In this document: in pieces, positions 7,709 through 14,337 of the stretch
Layout of the letters: each line of letters starts with the position of its first letter
Numbering within the stretch: position 1 is the stretch's first letter
DNA from: Burkholderia sp.
Lineage (GTDB): Bacteria > Pseudomonadota > Gammaproteobacteria > Burkholderiales > Burkholderiaceae
Assembly: GCA_028292565.1 (NCBI GenBank)
Contig: JAQGMD010000284.1
Location: 1 to 15,908 of the forward strand
Direction: 5' to 3'
Length of the DNA: 15,908 bases
Translations under genes and position numbers: made by a program
The notes under the pieces: generated by a model
What the model was told of the DNA's origin: nothing
Databases searched by the model: none
Seen by the model: only the letters and a program-made list of their open reading frames with translations

Positions 7709-8047
7709 CTAGCCGTGACCGCGTTGAAGAAATTCCAGCTTGTCTTCGACTTCAGCCCATCCCGCATGTCCCGGCAAAGGATCCTTCGACCGGGTAATTC
7801 GCTTCCACTGAGGGTCCTTCGAAAGCGTCTTGTTGATTTCAATGAAGTGCTTCTGGTCCGGCCGGATTTCATTGTCGCCGACGATCGCATTGACGGGGCA
7901 CTCGGGCACGCACATCGAACAGTCGATGCAATCGTCCGGGTTGATGACTAAAAAATTCGGCCCTTCCAGAAAGCAGTCCATCGGGCAAACACTCACGCAA
8001 TCGGTGTATTTGCACTGAATGCAGGATTCAGTCACAACGAATGGCAT
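7709..8047 (-). CDS. fdxA: Seven-iron ferredoxin (3Fe-4S + 4Fe-4S), FdxA type
   Basis: A small soluble electron carrier of 112 residues that matches the Azotobacter vinelandii ferredoxin I family along its whole length. The first cluster motif is SCIQCKYTDCVSVCP (C9, C17 and C21, plus non-ligand C12) followed by C25. The second is CIDCSMCVPECP, starting at C40. The family signatures EGPNFLVI and KDPLPGHAGW are both present. A conserved C-terminal tail distinguishes it from short bacterial 2[4Fe-4S] ferredoxins. A strong GGAAGGGGG Shine-Dalgarno precedes ATG 8047. It sits 25 bases downstream of the YceI gene on the same strand, so the two may be co-transcribed. The electron donor and acceptor cannot be read from the context. 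Confidence 0.95.
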   Translation of the reverse strand: MPFVVTESCIQCKYTDCVSVCPMDCFLEGPNFLVINPDDCIDCSMCVPECPVNAIVGDNEIRPDQKHFIEINKTLSKDPQWKRITRSKDPLPGHAGWAEVEDKLEFLQRGHG

Positions 8048-8072
8048 GGTTGCCCCCTTCCGTTAATGCCGG

Positions 8073-8684
8073 TTACTTCGCGGACAGCGGAGCCGGCTGG
8101 GCTTTGAGTGCTTCGACCTGAATACGCAAAGTCACATCCTGCTTGAAGCCGTAAGCTTTGCCGTAGTCGACGCCGAAGTCGTCGCGCTTGAACGTGCCGA
8201 TCGCATCGGCGCCGCATACCTCACGCTTGAGCATCGGGTTATCGAAGCACTTGAATGAATTGATTTTCAATTTGAGCGGTTTGGTCACGCCGTGCATGGT
8301 GAAGCTTCCTTCAACCGCCGTCGGAGCGCCGTTCTTGAAGCCGGTCAGCTTCCCTTTATAGGTGGCAGTCGGGAATTTTGCGGTGTCAAACATCTCCGGG
8401 CCGCTCGCATGCTCATTCAGCTTCGCGTGACCGAAATCGATTGAGGCAGTCTTGACGACGATGTCGACCGTGCCGGTCCTGGCCGTCTTGTCCAACACTA
8501 CCGAACCGGAAGTTTCATTGAACTTGCCGCGCCAGGTGGATACGCCGCCGAAATGATCCGCGTCGAAGCTTGGGAAGGTATGTTCAGGATCGATGTCATA
8601 GGCGACAGGCGCCGCAAGGGCCGCGCTGGATACGAGAGCAAGTAGTGCTGCTATAACTGGTGCTGCGATAACTGGTGATTTCAT
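8073..8684 (-). CDS. YceI-family periplasmic lipocalin-like protein
   Basis: A secreted protein of 203 residues. The N-terminus is a typical Sec signal ([24 protein letters not shown]) with a likely cleavage after ALA at about residue 24. The mature part begins [19 protein letters not shown] and contains [32 protein letters not shown], both hallmarks of the YceI domain. This domain is a beta-barrel that binds long amphipathic molecules such as polyisoprenoids. The natural ligand here is unknown. AGGGAA lies just upstream of ATG 8684. It is transcribed divergently from the LysR regulator at 8806, with a palindrome between them, so regulation by that LysR protein is a reasonable inference. Confidence 0.93.
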   Translation of the reverse strand: MKSPVIAAPVIAALLALVSSAALAAPVAYDIDPEHTFPSFDADHFGGVSTWRGKFNETSGSVVLDKTARTGTVDIVVKTASIDFGHAKLNEHASGPEMFDTAKFPTATYKGKLTGFKNGAPTAVEGSFTMHGVTKPLKLKINSFKCFDNPMLKREVCGADAIGTFKRDDFGVDYGKAYGFKQDVTLRIQVEALKAQPAPLSAK

Positions 8685-8769
8685 TCTGTTCCCTTAATGA
8701 ATACATAGGTCCGACGATGACGCTGCAAGACTATAACCGTACGCGACGAGCAGATAAACCTGCTAGAGT

Positions 8770-8784
8770 GAGACAAATTGTCTC
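8770..8784. promoter_or_regulatory. 15-bp palindrome, LysR-type operator candidate
   Basis: GAGACAA-a-TTGTCTC is a perfect 7+1+7 inverted repeat in the 121-bp gap between the divergent yceI-like and LysR genes, 21 bases before the LysR start. LysR-type regulators commonly bind such dyads in divergent promoters. That it is the target of the adjacent LysR protein is inferred. Confidence 0.6.
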
Positions 8785-8805
8785 CAGTTTATTGACAAAG
8801 GAAAC

Positions 8806-9750
8806 ATGGATATTTTGACGTGCATGAGGGCGTTTGCCACGGTGGTGGAAACGTCGAGTTTTACCGGCGCTGCGGAACGACTGGATATGTCCAAGGCGAT
8901 GGTTTCGAAATATGTGGGAGTCCTTGAGGACCACCTCGGCACCAGGCTGCTTAACCGCACGACCCGGCGGCTGAGCCTGACTGAATCGGGGCAGGCGTAC
9001 TACGAACGCTGCGTCGAAATCATCGCCGACGTGGCGGAGGCGGAACAAGCGGCGGGCCAGTTAACGGCCATACCTCGTGGCACGCTGAAGATTGCGATGC
9101 CGGTATCGTTCGGCACCACCAAGATCGGTCCTCTGCTTACGGAATATATCCGGCAATACCCGGAAGTGAAACTTGATCTTGCCCTGGCCGACCGCAAAGT
9201 CGACCTGATTGAAGAAGGCTACGATCTCGCAATTCGCATAGGCAGTTTGCCTGAGTCGGGGCTGATTGCCCGCAAGCTTGCAGTCGACCGCACCGCCATT
9301 TGCGCCGCACCGTCCTATCTGAAGCAGCATGGCACGCCGCAGAAGCCGGAGGACCTCCGTGTGCATGCTTGCCTGAATTACACCTACTCGAGCAGCGGCG
9401 ATGAATGGTATCTGAAAAACGATAATGAAGAACGCGTGGTGCCAACCAGCGGGCCGATCAGGGTCAATAACGGAGACATGCTTCGCCTTGCGGCGATAAG
9501 CGGAGGCGGCATCGTCTGGGGGCCGCGCTTCATCGTGGAAGATGATTTGCAGAGCGGGCGGCTGGTGGAGATACTGACCAACTATTCGACGATCGAACTG
9601 GGAATCTACGCGATTTATCCGAGCCGGAAACATCTGTCCGCCAAGGTGCGTACGTTTGTGGATTTTCTTGTGGAGAAATTAAGTCCGACCGATGCGAAAG
9701 AGGCGCCGTCGCAGCAGAGGATCAGGCAACGAAAGCGGCTTGAGTCGTAG
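8806..9750 (+). CDS. LysR-family transcriptional regulator
   Basis: A 314-residue regulator of normal LysR length. Residues 1-60 form the winged helix-turn-helix (MDILTCMRAFATVVETSSFTGAAERL, then MSKAMVSKYVGVLEDHLGTRLLNRTTRRLSLTESG). Residues of about 88-295 are the periplasmic-binding-protein-like effector domain (GTLKIAMPVSFG, then DLAIRIGSLPESGLIARKL). It resembles the CrgA/AaeR-like subgroup that often acts on a divergent neighbour. AAAGGA lies just before ATG 8806. The stop codon TAG is built into the left arm of the palindrome at 9746-9773. The probable target is the divergent YceI/ferredoxin pair; the effector is unknown. Confidence 0.95.
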   Translation: MDILTCMRAFATVVETSSFTGAAERLDMSKAMVSKYVGVLEDHLGTRLLNRTTRRLSLTESGQAYYERCVEIIADVAEAEQAAGQLTAIPRGTLKIAMPVSFGTTKIGPLLTEYIRQYPEVKLDLALADRKVDLIEEGYDLAIRIGSLPESGLIARKLAVDRTAICAAPSYLKQHGTPQKPEDLRVHACLNYTYSSSGDEWYLKNDNEERVVPTSGPIRVNNGDMLRLAAISGGGIVWGPRFIVEDDLQSGRLVEILTNYSTIELGIYAIYPSRKHLSAKVRTFVDFLVEKLSPTDAKEAPSQQRIRQRKRLES

Positions 9751-9773
9751 GGCGGGTCAGGACCCGCCCTACG
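9746..9773. repeat. 13-bp REP-like palindrome, possible terminator
   Basis: CGTAGGGCGGGTC-ag-GACCCGCCCTACG is a perfect 13-bp inverted repeat between the convergent LysR and desaturase genes. The LysR stop codon lies in its left arm. The stem is strong enough to pause or stop transcription, but only short T-runs follow. GTAGGGCGGG-type palindromes are common dispersed intergenic elements in Proteobacteria. Confidence 0.7.
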
Positions 9774-9792
9774 GACTATTTACGGACTATTT
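9771..9792. repeat. 11-bp direct tandem duplication
   Basis: ACGGACTATTT occurs twice, head to tail, spanning the right edge of the REP-like palindrome and the stop codon of the desaturase gene (9787-9789). It looks like a recent small duplication next to the palindrome. Confidence 0.7.
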
Positions 9793-10773
9793 AGCATTCA
9801 CCAGATATTTCAGGTAAGCCCCCTGCCCGCGAAAAATTGCACTTTCGTCAACCAGGCCTTCGCGCAGGTATATCTGATGCACTTTCGGCAAATTGGCGAA
9901 GGAAACGCCGGGATGCATATGATGGTACGCATGGAACCCGAAATTGAGATCGGGAATCAGGATCCGTTGCCACCAATTCAGCTGCAGCAGCGGTGTCGTC
10001 TCGTGGATGGTGCCGTTTTCCACATTGTAGGTATGCTCGGTCACGGCAACCCATCTCACCAGCAACTGCGTAAAGGTGATGAGCGGAATCACCCAGTAGA
10101 TCAGGAATAACTTCCAACCGCCAACCAGGGTCAACAGCGCGGCCACGACCAGGAAGAAGCCAATGCGGAGCCACTTGGGTGAAGGGTTGCGCCGCGTGAA
10201 TTCTGTTGTTGCCGGCGATGCTGTCTTCCCGCGGATGAGCCGGATCACGTTCATTGCCGTAATGTCGCGGACCACGATCGTCAACAACTTCCGCAGACTT
10301 TTCGGAAAAGTCCATTCATCGCCCGATTTCCTGAGAAAGTCAGGATCGTCTTTGGTGAAGCAGTATTTGTGGTGTGAGAGGTGGACCTTGGCATAGTCCT
10401 CGACGGTCGTAACAACCAGCGGATAGACAGCGAATATGTTGACAACCCAGTCGGCGTATTTGCTTCGCCAGCCCAAACGGTGGACCTGATCATGAAAAAG
10501 GTAGGCCAACACCATCTGGCGTGTGCTGATCAGGAAGATGCACAGGATGGTTACAGCAAGATTGTCAAAATAAACACCGGCTGCAATAAGGCCGGCAATC
10601 GAGATCCACGCCAAAACCATCTCTGCGCCAAACCTGGCAGGACGGGCGCCTGACAGAGCCTGAATCTCGCTCCTCGCTGCCGGCGACAGCGCGCGGGAAT
10701 CGGACAATACGGCTGGACGGAGCGGTTTGCCGGCGACCTGCCCCGTTTCTATTGAACTCAACACAGTACTCAT
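9787..10773 (-). CDS. Membrane fatty-acid-desaturase-family protein
   Basis: A di-iron membrane enzyme of 328 residues with the three histidine boxes of the desaturase/hydroxylase superfamily. These are HDQVH (94-98), HLSHH (131-135) and HAYHHMH (281-287); the extra motif EHTYN places H247 among the likely ligands. Hydrophobic segments at about 52-68, 72-92, 108-124, 203-220 and 222-240 fit the usual hairpin membrane topology. The family inserts double bonds or hydroxyl groups into lipid chains at the inner membrane using O2. The chain position, and even the substrate class (acyl lipid versus carotenoid or other), cannot be read from the sequence. AAGGAAG precedes ATG 10773; an in-frame GTG further upstream (10965) has no ribosome site and adds a cysteine-rich, non-homologous extension. 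It is divergent from the small-gene pair at 11057. Confidence 0.85.
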   Translation of the reverse strand: MSTVLSSIETGQVAGKPLRPAVLSDSRALSPAARSEIQALSGARPARFGAEMVLAWISIAGLIAAGVYFDNLAVTILCIFLISTRQMVLAYLFHDQVHRLGWRSKYADWVVNIFAVYPLVVTTVEDYAKVHLSHHKYCFTKDDPDFLRKSGDEWTFPKSLRKLLTIVVRDITAMNVIRLIRGKTASPATTEFTRRNPSPKWLRIGFFLVVAALLTLVGGWKLFLIYWVIPLITFTQLLVRWVAVTEHTYNVENGTIHETTPLLQLNWWQRILIPDLNFGFHAYHHMHPGVSFANLPKVHQIYLREGLVDESAIFRGQGAYLKYLVNAK

Positions 10774-10801
10774 CTTCTTCCTTATTCTTCCTTCGGGGGT
10801 G

Positions 10802-10817
10802 CAATCGTCTGCGATTG
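10802..10817. promoter_or_regulatory. Inverted repeat in desaturase leader
   Basis: CAATCG-tctg-CGATTG is a 6-bp inverted repeat 28 bases upstream of the desaturase start. It could be an operator or a leader hairpin; nothing further supports either. Confidence 0.3.
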
Positions 10818-10893
10818 AAAAACGGCATGTTACAGGAATGCAGGTACGCAATTGCATTGGCAGCGATGGTACCGGCCATCGTATGAGGTCGCA

Positions 10894-10909
10894 TCCCATA
10901 AATATGGGA
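10894..10909. promoter_or_regulatory. 16-bp palindrome between divergent genes
   Basis: TCCCATA-aa-TATGGGA is a perfect 7+2+7 inverted repeat in the 283-bp gap between the desaturase and the small-gene pair. Its location and symmetry suggest a regulator binding site serving one or both promoters. I see no regulator gene next to it. Confidence 0.4.
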
Positions 10910-11056
10910 AATGTCTGACGATCCGCGACTGCGACGGCTCCTTCGAAGCGCATGGGGCCCGTCACAGGGCTCTCGCGATGAACTTCAAGATGCGAAGAAG
11001 ATCACAGTGAAACGATCATGGAATCGTCCCCAGGCCCAATTGGCAAGGAGTGAATG

Positions 11057-11305
11057 ATGGAAAAGGCACCCGAATCGCTGGTCGGCGAAATGAACATTAT
11101 GGATGGCTCTGGTCACAAGCAGTTGAAGTGGGACACAGCCAGGTTGGACGAGATTGCGGTGGCGAAGGAGACTTTCGACAGTCTGGTCGAAAGAGGCTAC
11201 TCCGGTTTCGCATCGAAGGAAAAGATGCAACCGAAGCAACCGATCAGGGAGTTCGACCCGACAATGACGGAAGTGGTCATGGTGCCGCGGATCGTCGGGG
11301 GCTGA
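11057..11305 (+). CDS. Small protein of unknown function ending in Gly-Gly (82 aa)
   Basis: I cannot assign a function. The protein is small, charged and apparently soluble, with no signal peptide or membrane segment. It reads as a short N-terminal strand (EMNIMDGSGHKQLKWD), a helix (about 29-47, LDEIAVAKETFDSLVERGY), a basic linker, and a last strand REFDPTMTEVVMVPRIVGG with a C-terminal Gly-Gly (81-82). From memory, small proteins with the pattern 'G.....W.......a...Fd.l...Gy.af......G.....FDp....i...p...GG' occur in soil bacteria beside a homologue of the next gene; I could not check this. An AAGGAG site lies 6 bases before ATG 11057, so I prefer that over ATG 11054, which is only 3 bases away. 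The stop is one base from the start of the next gene, so the two are almost certainly translationally coupled. Confidence 0.75.
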   Translation: MEKAPESLVGEMNIMDGSGHKQLKWDTARLDEIAVAKETFDSLVERGYSGFASKEKMQPKQPIREFDPTMTEVVMVPRIVGG

Positions 11306-11306
11306 T

Positions 11307-11750
11307 ATGCCTGCCTTGAGCAGGGCATGGCGCGCCATCACCCGGTTCATAGAAAGTATCAACACCTACGTTACGGTCGATGAGCAGACCGAGGCAATAC
11401 GGAAGGATCGCCGGGCCGAGCGCAGGTCGCTCATGCTCCTCATGAGACTGCTGAATCCGGAGCAACGCCAGGAGTTCCGGCAGACGGGGCATTTCGGGGT
11501 GACAGGCGGCAGCAGCGGCGACCGCTACCGGATCCGGATCGGCAGGATCGCGAACATCGATGTCCTGCGCAAAAACGGTACGGTGGATCATCGCCTGTGT
11601 GCGCATCCCGCGGGCGGCGTCCCGGTGTACGACGTCATGGCTGCGCAAATGCTTTATTTGCAAGATCCTGTCGCTGAAAAGCGGCTGTTGCAGCAGGCGC
11701 GCGTCCATCCGGCTCAACCCGAGGATTGTCGTTTTTCCATCATGGTATAA
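11307..11750 (+). CDS. Conserved-looking protein of unknown function (147 aa), coupled to upstream gene
   Basis: I do not recognise a named domain. The N-terminal third is an amphipathic, highly charged helix (about 22-60, EQTEAIRKDRRAERRSLMLLMRLLNPEQRQEF). The middle is a beta-rich block, SGDRYRIRIGRIANIDVL (about 70-87), followed by RLCAHPAGGVPVYDVMAAQMLYLQDP (96-121). The C-terminus holds another helix and VHPAQPEDC. C98, H100, H134 and C141 are spaced in a way that could bind a metal, but this is speculation. There is no signal peptide or transmembrane segment. The start ATG 11307 follows the previous stop by one base (TGAtATG), with a G-rich stretch just upstream as ribosome site. The pair stands alone between the desaturase and the COG4315-type gene. 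Confidence 0.75.
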   Translation: MPALSRAWRAITRFIESINTYVTVDEQTEAIRKDRRAERRSLMLLMRLLNPEQRQEFRQTGHFGVTGGSSGDRYRIRIGRIANIDVLRKNGTVDHRLCAHPAGGVPVYDVMAAQMLYLQDPVAEKRLLQQARVHPAQPEDCRFSIMV

Positions 11751-11879
11751 GCCGCTTGCGCACGTGGTCCTCGCCTCCGAGGGTGTGGCCGAACGCGCAT
11801 CATGCCGGGCGCAAAGCGCAGCAGCCGCCTGAACGATCGCTACGCTCCGGACGCAGTCGACCCGTGCACAGTCTCGATG

Positions 11880-12263
11880 TCACGGGGTGGCGGTATGCCA
11901 CACCTTGCTGACTCCGTCACCTGTCTTGTCGCCGGGTTTCTTGTCTTTTGTCCAGAGGTAAAGCGGTTTTCCGTTGTACGCCCACTGTTTCTTGCCATCG
12001 TCACGGGTGATCACGGTGTAGTTTCCTTGCGCCTTGTCACCCTCCTTGGCCATAAGCGGCGGCCAGTTATCGGCGCAAGGGCCGTTGCAGACGCTCTTGC
12101 CGCTGTTGGCGGTATCGCGATCGGTTGTGTAAAGCGTCATGCCGCTTGCATCGGTCAACACGCCGTTGGTCACTTTGGCCGGCGCCTGCGCCTGGACCGT
12201 CGAAACGGCGCAGGCCATTGCGACTGCGAACGATACTTCGAAAACGGACAGATGAATTTTCAT
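11880..12263 (-). CDS. Secreted COG4315-type protein (lipoprotein_15 repeats)
   Basis: A small exported protein of 127 residues. Residues 1-25 are a Sec signal (MKIHLSVFEVSFAVAMACAVSTVQA) without a lipobox cysteine after it, so it is probably periplasmic rather than lipid-anchored. The mature part has the family's two repeat units: GMTLYTTDRDTANSGKSVCNGPCADNWPPL, and a second unit around YNGKPLYLWTKDKKPGDKTGDGVSKVWH. C59 and C63 are the conserved cysteine pair of the first unit. The biochemical role of the family is not established. A GAGGA site precedes ATG 12263. The cytochrome b561 gene lies upstream on the same strand, so a periplasmic redox or stress link is possible but unproven. Confidence 0.88.
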   Translation of the reverse strand: MKIHLSVFEVSFAVAMACAVSTVQAQAPAKVTNGVLTDASGMTLYTTDRDTANSGKSVCNGPCADNWPPLMAKEGDKAQGNYTVITRDDGKKQWAYNGKPLYLWTKDKKPGDKTGDGVSKVWHTATP

Positions 12264-12562
12264 GGAATCCTCACTCGGCAGGTTAATCCGTCAGCGCTGC
12301 TGAGGCCGCACTCCGGATAGTCGGATTGGAGGCATGATTTGTTCCATGCGCCGGCGATTCCGCGCTTGGGATCGATCCGGAAAGGATATAAGCTGAGTAG
12401 ACCCTGTTGATTCATCAAAGATGCGGCATCCATCTGCAAGTACCGTGGCGCCGGCAGGGTTTTTTCATTCATGACGGGAATCCCGGTTACGGCGCGCGCG
12501 CGACGCCTCGCGACGTCGGGGCTCGACAGTCAGGCGAATTCGATTCCCTGATTCAGGATGGA
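12264..12562. other. 299-bp intergenic region with alternating CG tract
   Basis: No credible gene is seen between cytochrome b561 and the COG4315-type gene. The most notable feature is an alternating purine-pyrimidine run, GCGCGCGCGCG (about 12492-12502), followed by a CGCGACG direct repeat (to about 12515). The COG4315 promoter presumably lies here. Confidence 0.5.
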
Positions 12563-13120
12563 TTAATTCCACATCCGCTGGACGACGCGATCCTTGTCGA
12601 TCAGAAGATGTTTGAGTGCACCAAGAACATGAATGCCGACCAAGATCACCAGCGTCGCGGCGATCCAGAAATGCACGGCAAAAAATCCTTCGAACAAATC
12701 CTTATTGCTCGATGCCCACCCCGACAGGGGCAGTCCGAACAAGACCACGCCATCGGTGCTGAACGATGCGCCGAGATATCCGGTCACAGGCAGGGCGAGC
12801 ATGCAGACGTACAGCAGCCACTGCACCACCAGCGATGCGCGGACCTCCCACGGTGCGACGCTTCGTGGCAGGCGTGCGGGTTTGTGAGTCAAGCGCCAGG
12901 CGAGGCGCAGCAGGACCAGCGTGCCGATCACGAGGCCAAGCAACTTGTGCGAATTGAAGTAGCGTTCGCTGCCCGGGTCATCAACGATCGACACCATGTA
13001 AAGACCCAGGGTCACTTGCACAAGAATCAGGATTGCCAACAGCCAGTGGAGAACGATCGCGGGCGGCCGGTAATGCCACTCCGAATCCGTCAACATAGCG
13101 TTGTGTGCACCCGGTTTCAT
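12563..13120 (-). CDS. cybB: Cytochrome b561 (CybB family)
   Basis: A four-helix inner-membrane di-haem b protein of 185 residues. Candidate haem ligands H25 (VLHWLL), H58 (NSHKLLG), H150 (AVHFWIA) and H164 (GIHVLGA) show the same spacing (33 and 14 residues) as those known for E. coli CybB. Transmembrane helices fall at about 21-43, 58-77, 96-117 and 147-170. The E. coli protein acts as a quinol-superoxide oxidoreductase; transfer of that role is inference. The start ATG 13120 lies 26 bases after the thiolase stop, with AGGGAAGAG upstream, so it may be the last gene of the operon, although no functional link to acyl-CoA metabolism is evident. Confidence 0.92.
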   Translation of the reverse strand: MKPGAHNAMLTDSEWHYRPPAIVLHWLLAILILVQVTLGLYMVSIVDDPGSERYFNSHKLLGLVIGTLVLLRLAWRLTHKPARLPRSVAPWEVRASLVVQWLLYVCMLALPVTGYLGASFSTDGVVLFGLPLSGWASSNKDLFEGFFAVHFWIAATLVILVGIHVLGALKHLLIDKDRVVQRMWN

Positions 13121-13146
13121 CGTGGCGCTCTTCCCTGACGGTAGCC

Positions 13147-14337
13147 TCAGCCTCGCTCAATAATGGCGGCAATACCCTGGCCGCCGCCAATGCACATGGT
13201 GACCAGGCCAAATCGCTTGCCTGTGCGAATCAACTCATACAGGCACTTGACCATGAGTATCGCTCCGGTGGCGCCAAGCGGGTGGCCGAGCGCAATAGCG
13301 CCTCCGTTCGGGTTGATGCGCCCGGGATCGAGATCCAGCCCCTTGCACACGCCCAGCGACTGCGCTGCGAACGCTTCGTTCGATTCAATGACGTCCATCT
13401 CGTTGAGAGTCAGCCCGGCACGCTTCAAGGCCAGCTGCACCGCCGGCACAGGCCCGGTACCCATCAGGGAGGGATCGACACCCGCAACCGCATAAGACAC
13501 CAGGCGGGCCAGCGGCACTGCGCCCGCGCGCGCGGCGGCGCCCTCTTCCATCAATACACAGGCCGCAGCGCCGTCATTGACGCCGGAAGCATTGCCGGCA
13601 GTAACGGTGCCCCCTTCTTTCTTGAATGCGGGCTTGAGCCTGGCGAGCGCTTCGATCGTGGTGTCCGTCTTCGGATACTCGTCGGTATCGAACATCACCG
13701 TTTCTTTGCGGGTTTTGACTTCGACCGGAACGATCTGCGACTTGAAGTGACCGGCCGCAATGGCTGCCCCTGCCCGCTGCTGGCTTTGCAATGCAAACGC
13801 ATCCTGATCCTCGCGCGCGATGCTGTATTTTTCCGCGACGTTTTCAGCGGTGATACCCATATGGCCGGCGCCGAAAGGATCCGATAGTGCGCCGACCAAC
13901 ATGTCGACCATCGCGGTGTCACCCATGCGCGCACCCCAGCGCATGGCCGGCGCCAGATAGGGCGCGCGGCTCATGATTTCGACGCCGCCACCGACGGCGA
14001 TATCGGTGTCGCCCAGCTGGATGGCGTTAGCGGCGGTGACAATTGCCTGGAGGCCGGATCCGCACAACCGATTGAGCGTCAGTGCAGCCGATTCCCTGGC
14101 CATACCGGCATTGATGCCAACCACGCGTGACAAATACATATCACGCGGCTCGCAATGAATAACGTTGCCGAACACGATCTGGCCGGCCTGGGCCGGATCG
14201 ACATTGGCACGGCGTAAGGCTTCCCTGACAACCGTGGCGCCCAGGTCGCTCGCGGGAAAGTCCTTCAACATACCGCCGAACGAACCGATCGCGGTGCGTG
14301 TGGCGCCGACAATAACGACTTTATTTGGAATGCTCAT
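13147..14337 (-). CDS. bktB: Acetyl-CoA acetyltransferase / beta-ketothiolase, BktB-like
   Basis: A thiolase of 396 residues that catalyses condensation or CoA-dependent cleavage of 3-ketoacyl-CoA. The active-site residues are C92 (NRLCGSGLQA), H352 (NPNGGAIALGHPLGATG) and C382 (CIGGGQG). The sequence follows the Ralstonia/Cupriavidus BktB type closely (SGVRTAIGTFGG-like start, EPRDMYLSRV, RAPYLAPAMRWGARMGD, GVDPSLMGTGPVPA), more than a typical PhaA. BktB accepts longer and branched chains such as 3-ketovaleryl-CoA, which fits its position after a MeaB/carboxyltransferase pair. The ATG at 14337 overlaps the end of the preceding gene by 17 bases, so translation is probably coupled. The exact substrate range is inferred. 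Confidence 0.93.
   Translation of the reverse strand: MSIPNKVVIVGATRTAIGSFGGMLKDFPASDLGATVVREALRRANVDPAQAGQIVFGNVIHCEPRDMYLSRVVGINAGMARESAALTLNRLCGSGLQAIVTAANAIQLGDTDIAVGGGVEIMSRAPYLAPAMRWGARMGDTAMVDMLVGALSDPFGAGHMGITAENVAEKYSIAREDQDAFALQSQQRAGAAIAAGHFKSQIVPVEVKTRKETVMFDTDEYPKTDTTIEALARLKPAFKKEGGTVTAGNASGVNDGAAACVLMEEGAAARAGAVPLARLVSYAVAGVDPSLMGTGPVPAVQLALKRAGLTLNEMDVIESNEAFAAQSLGVCKGLDLDPGRINPNGGAIALGHPLGATGAILMVKCLYELIRTGKRFGLVTMCIGGGQGIAAIIERG

Noticed and set aside
10774..10965. 64-residue N-terminal extension of the desaturase from a GTG start
   Set aside because: It has no Shine-Dalgarno, does not look like desaturase sequence and would cover the palindrome-bearing intergenic region; ATG 10773 has AAGGAAG.
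10985..11365. Minus-strand open frame over the small-gene cassette
   Set aside because: The plus-strand genes have a good Shine-Dalgarno and stop-start coupling; the minus-strand frame has neither and looks like an antisense shadow.
12260..12472. Minus-strand 70-codon frame upstream of the COG4315-type gene
   Set aside because: No ribosome binding site, low-complexity composition and no resemblance to a family; the region is better read as non-coding.
13105..13887. Plus-strand open frame of 260 codons
   Set aside because: Antisense to the thiolase, whose catalytic residues are all intact; the product has no plausible domain.
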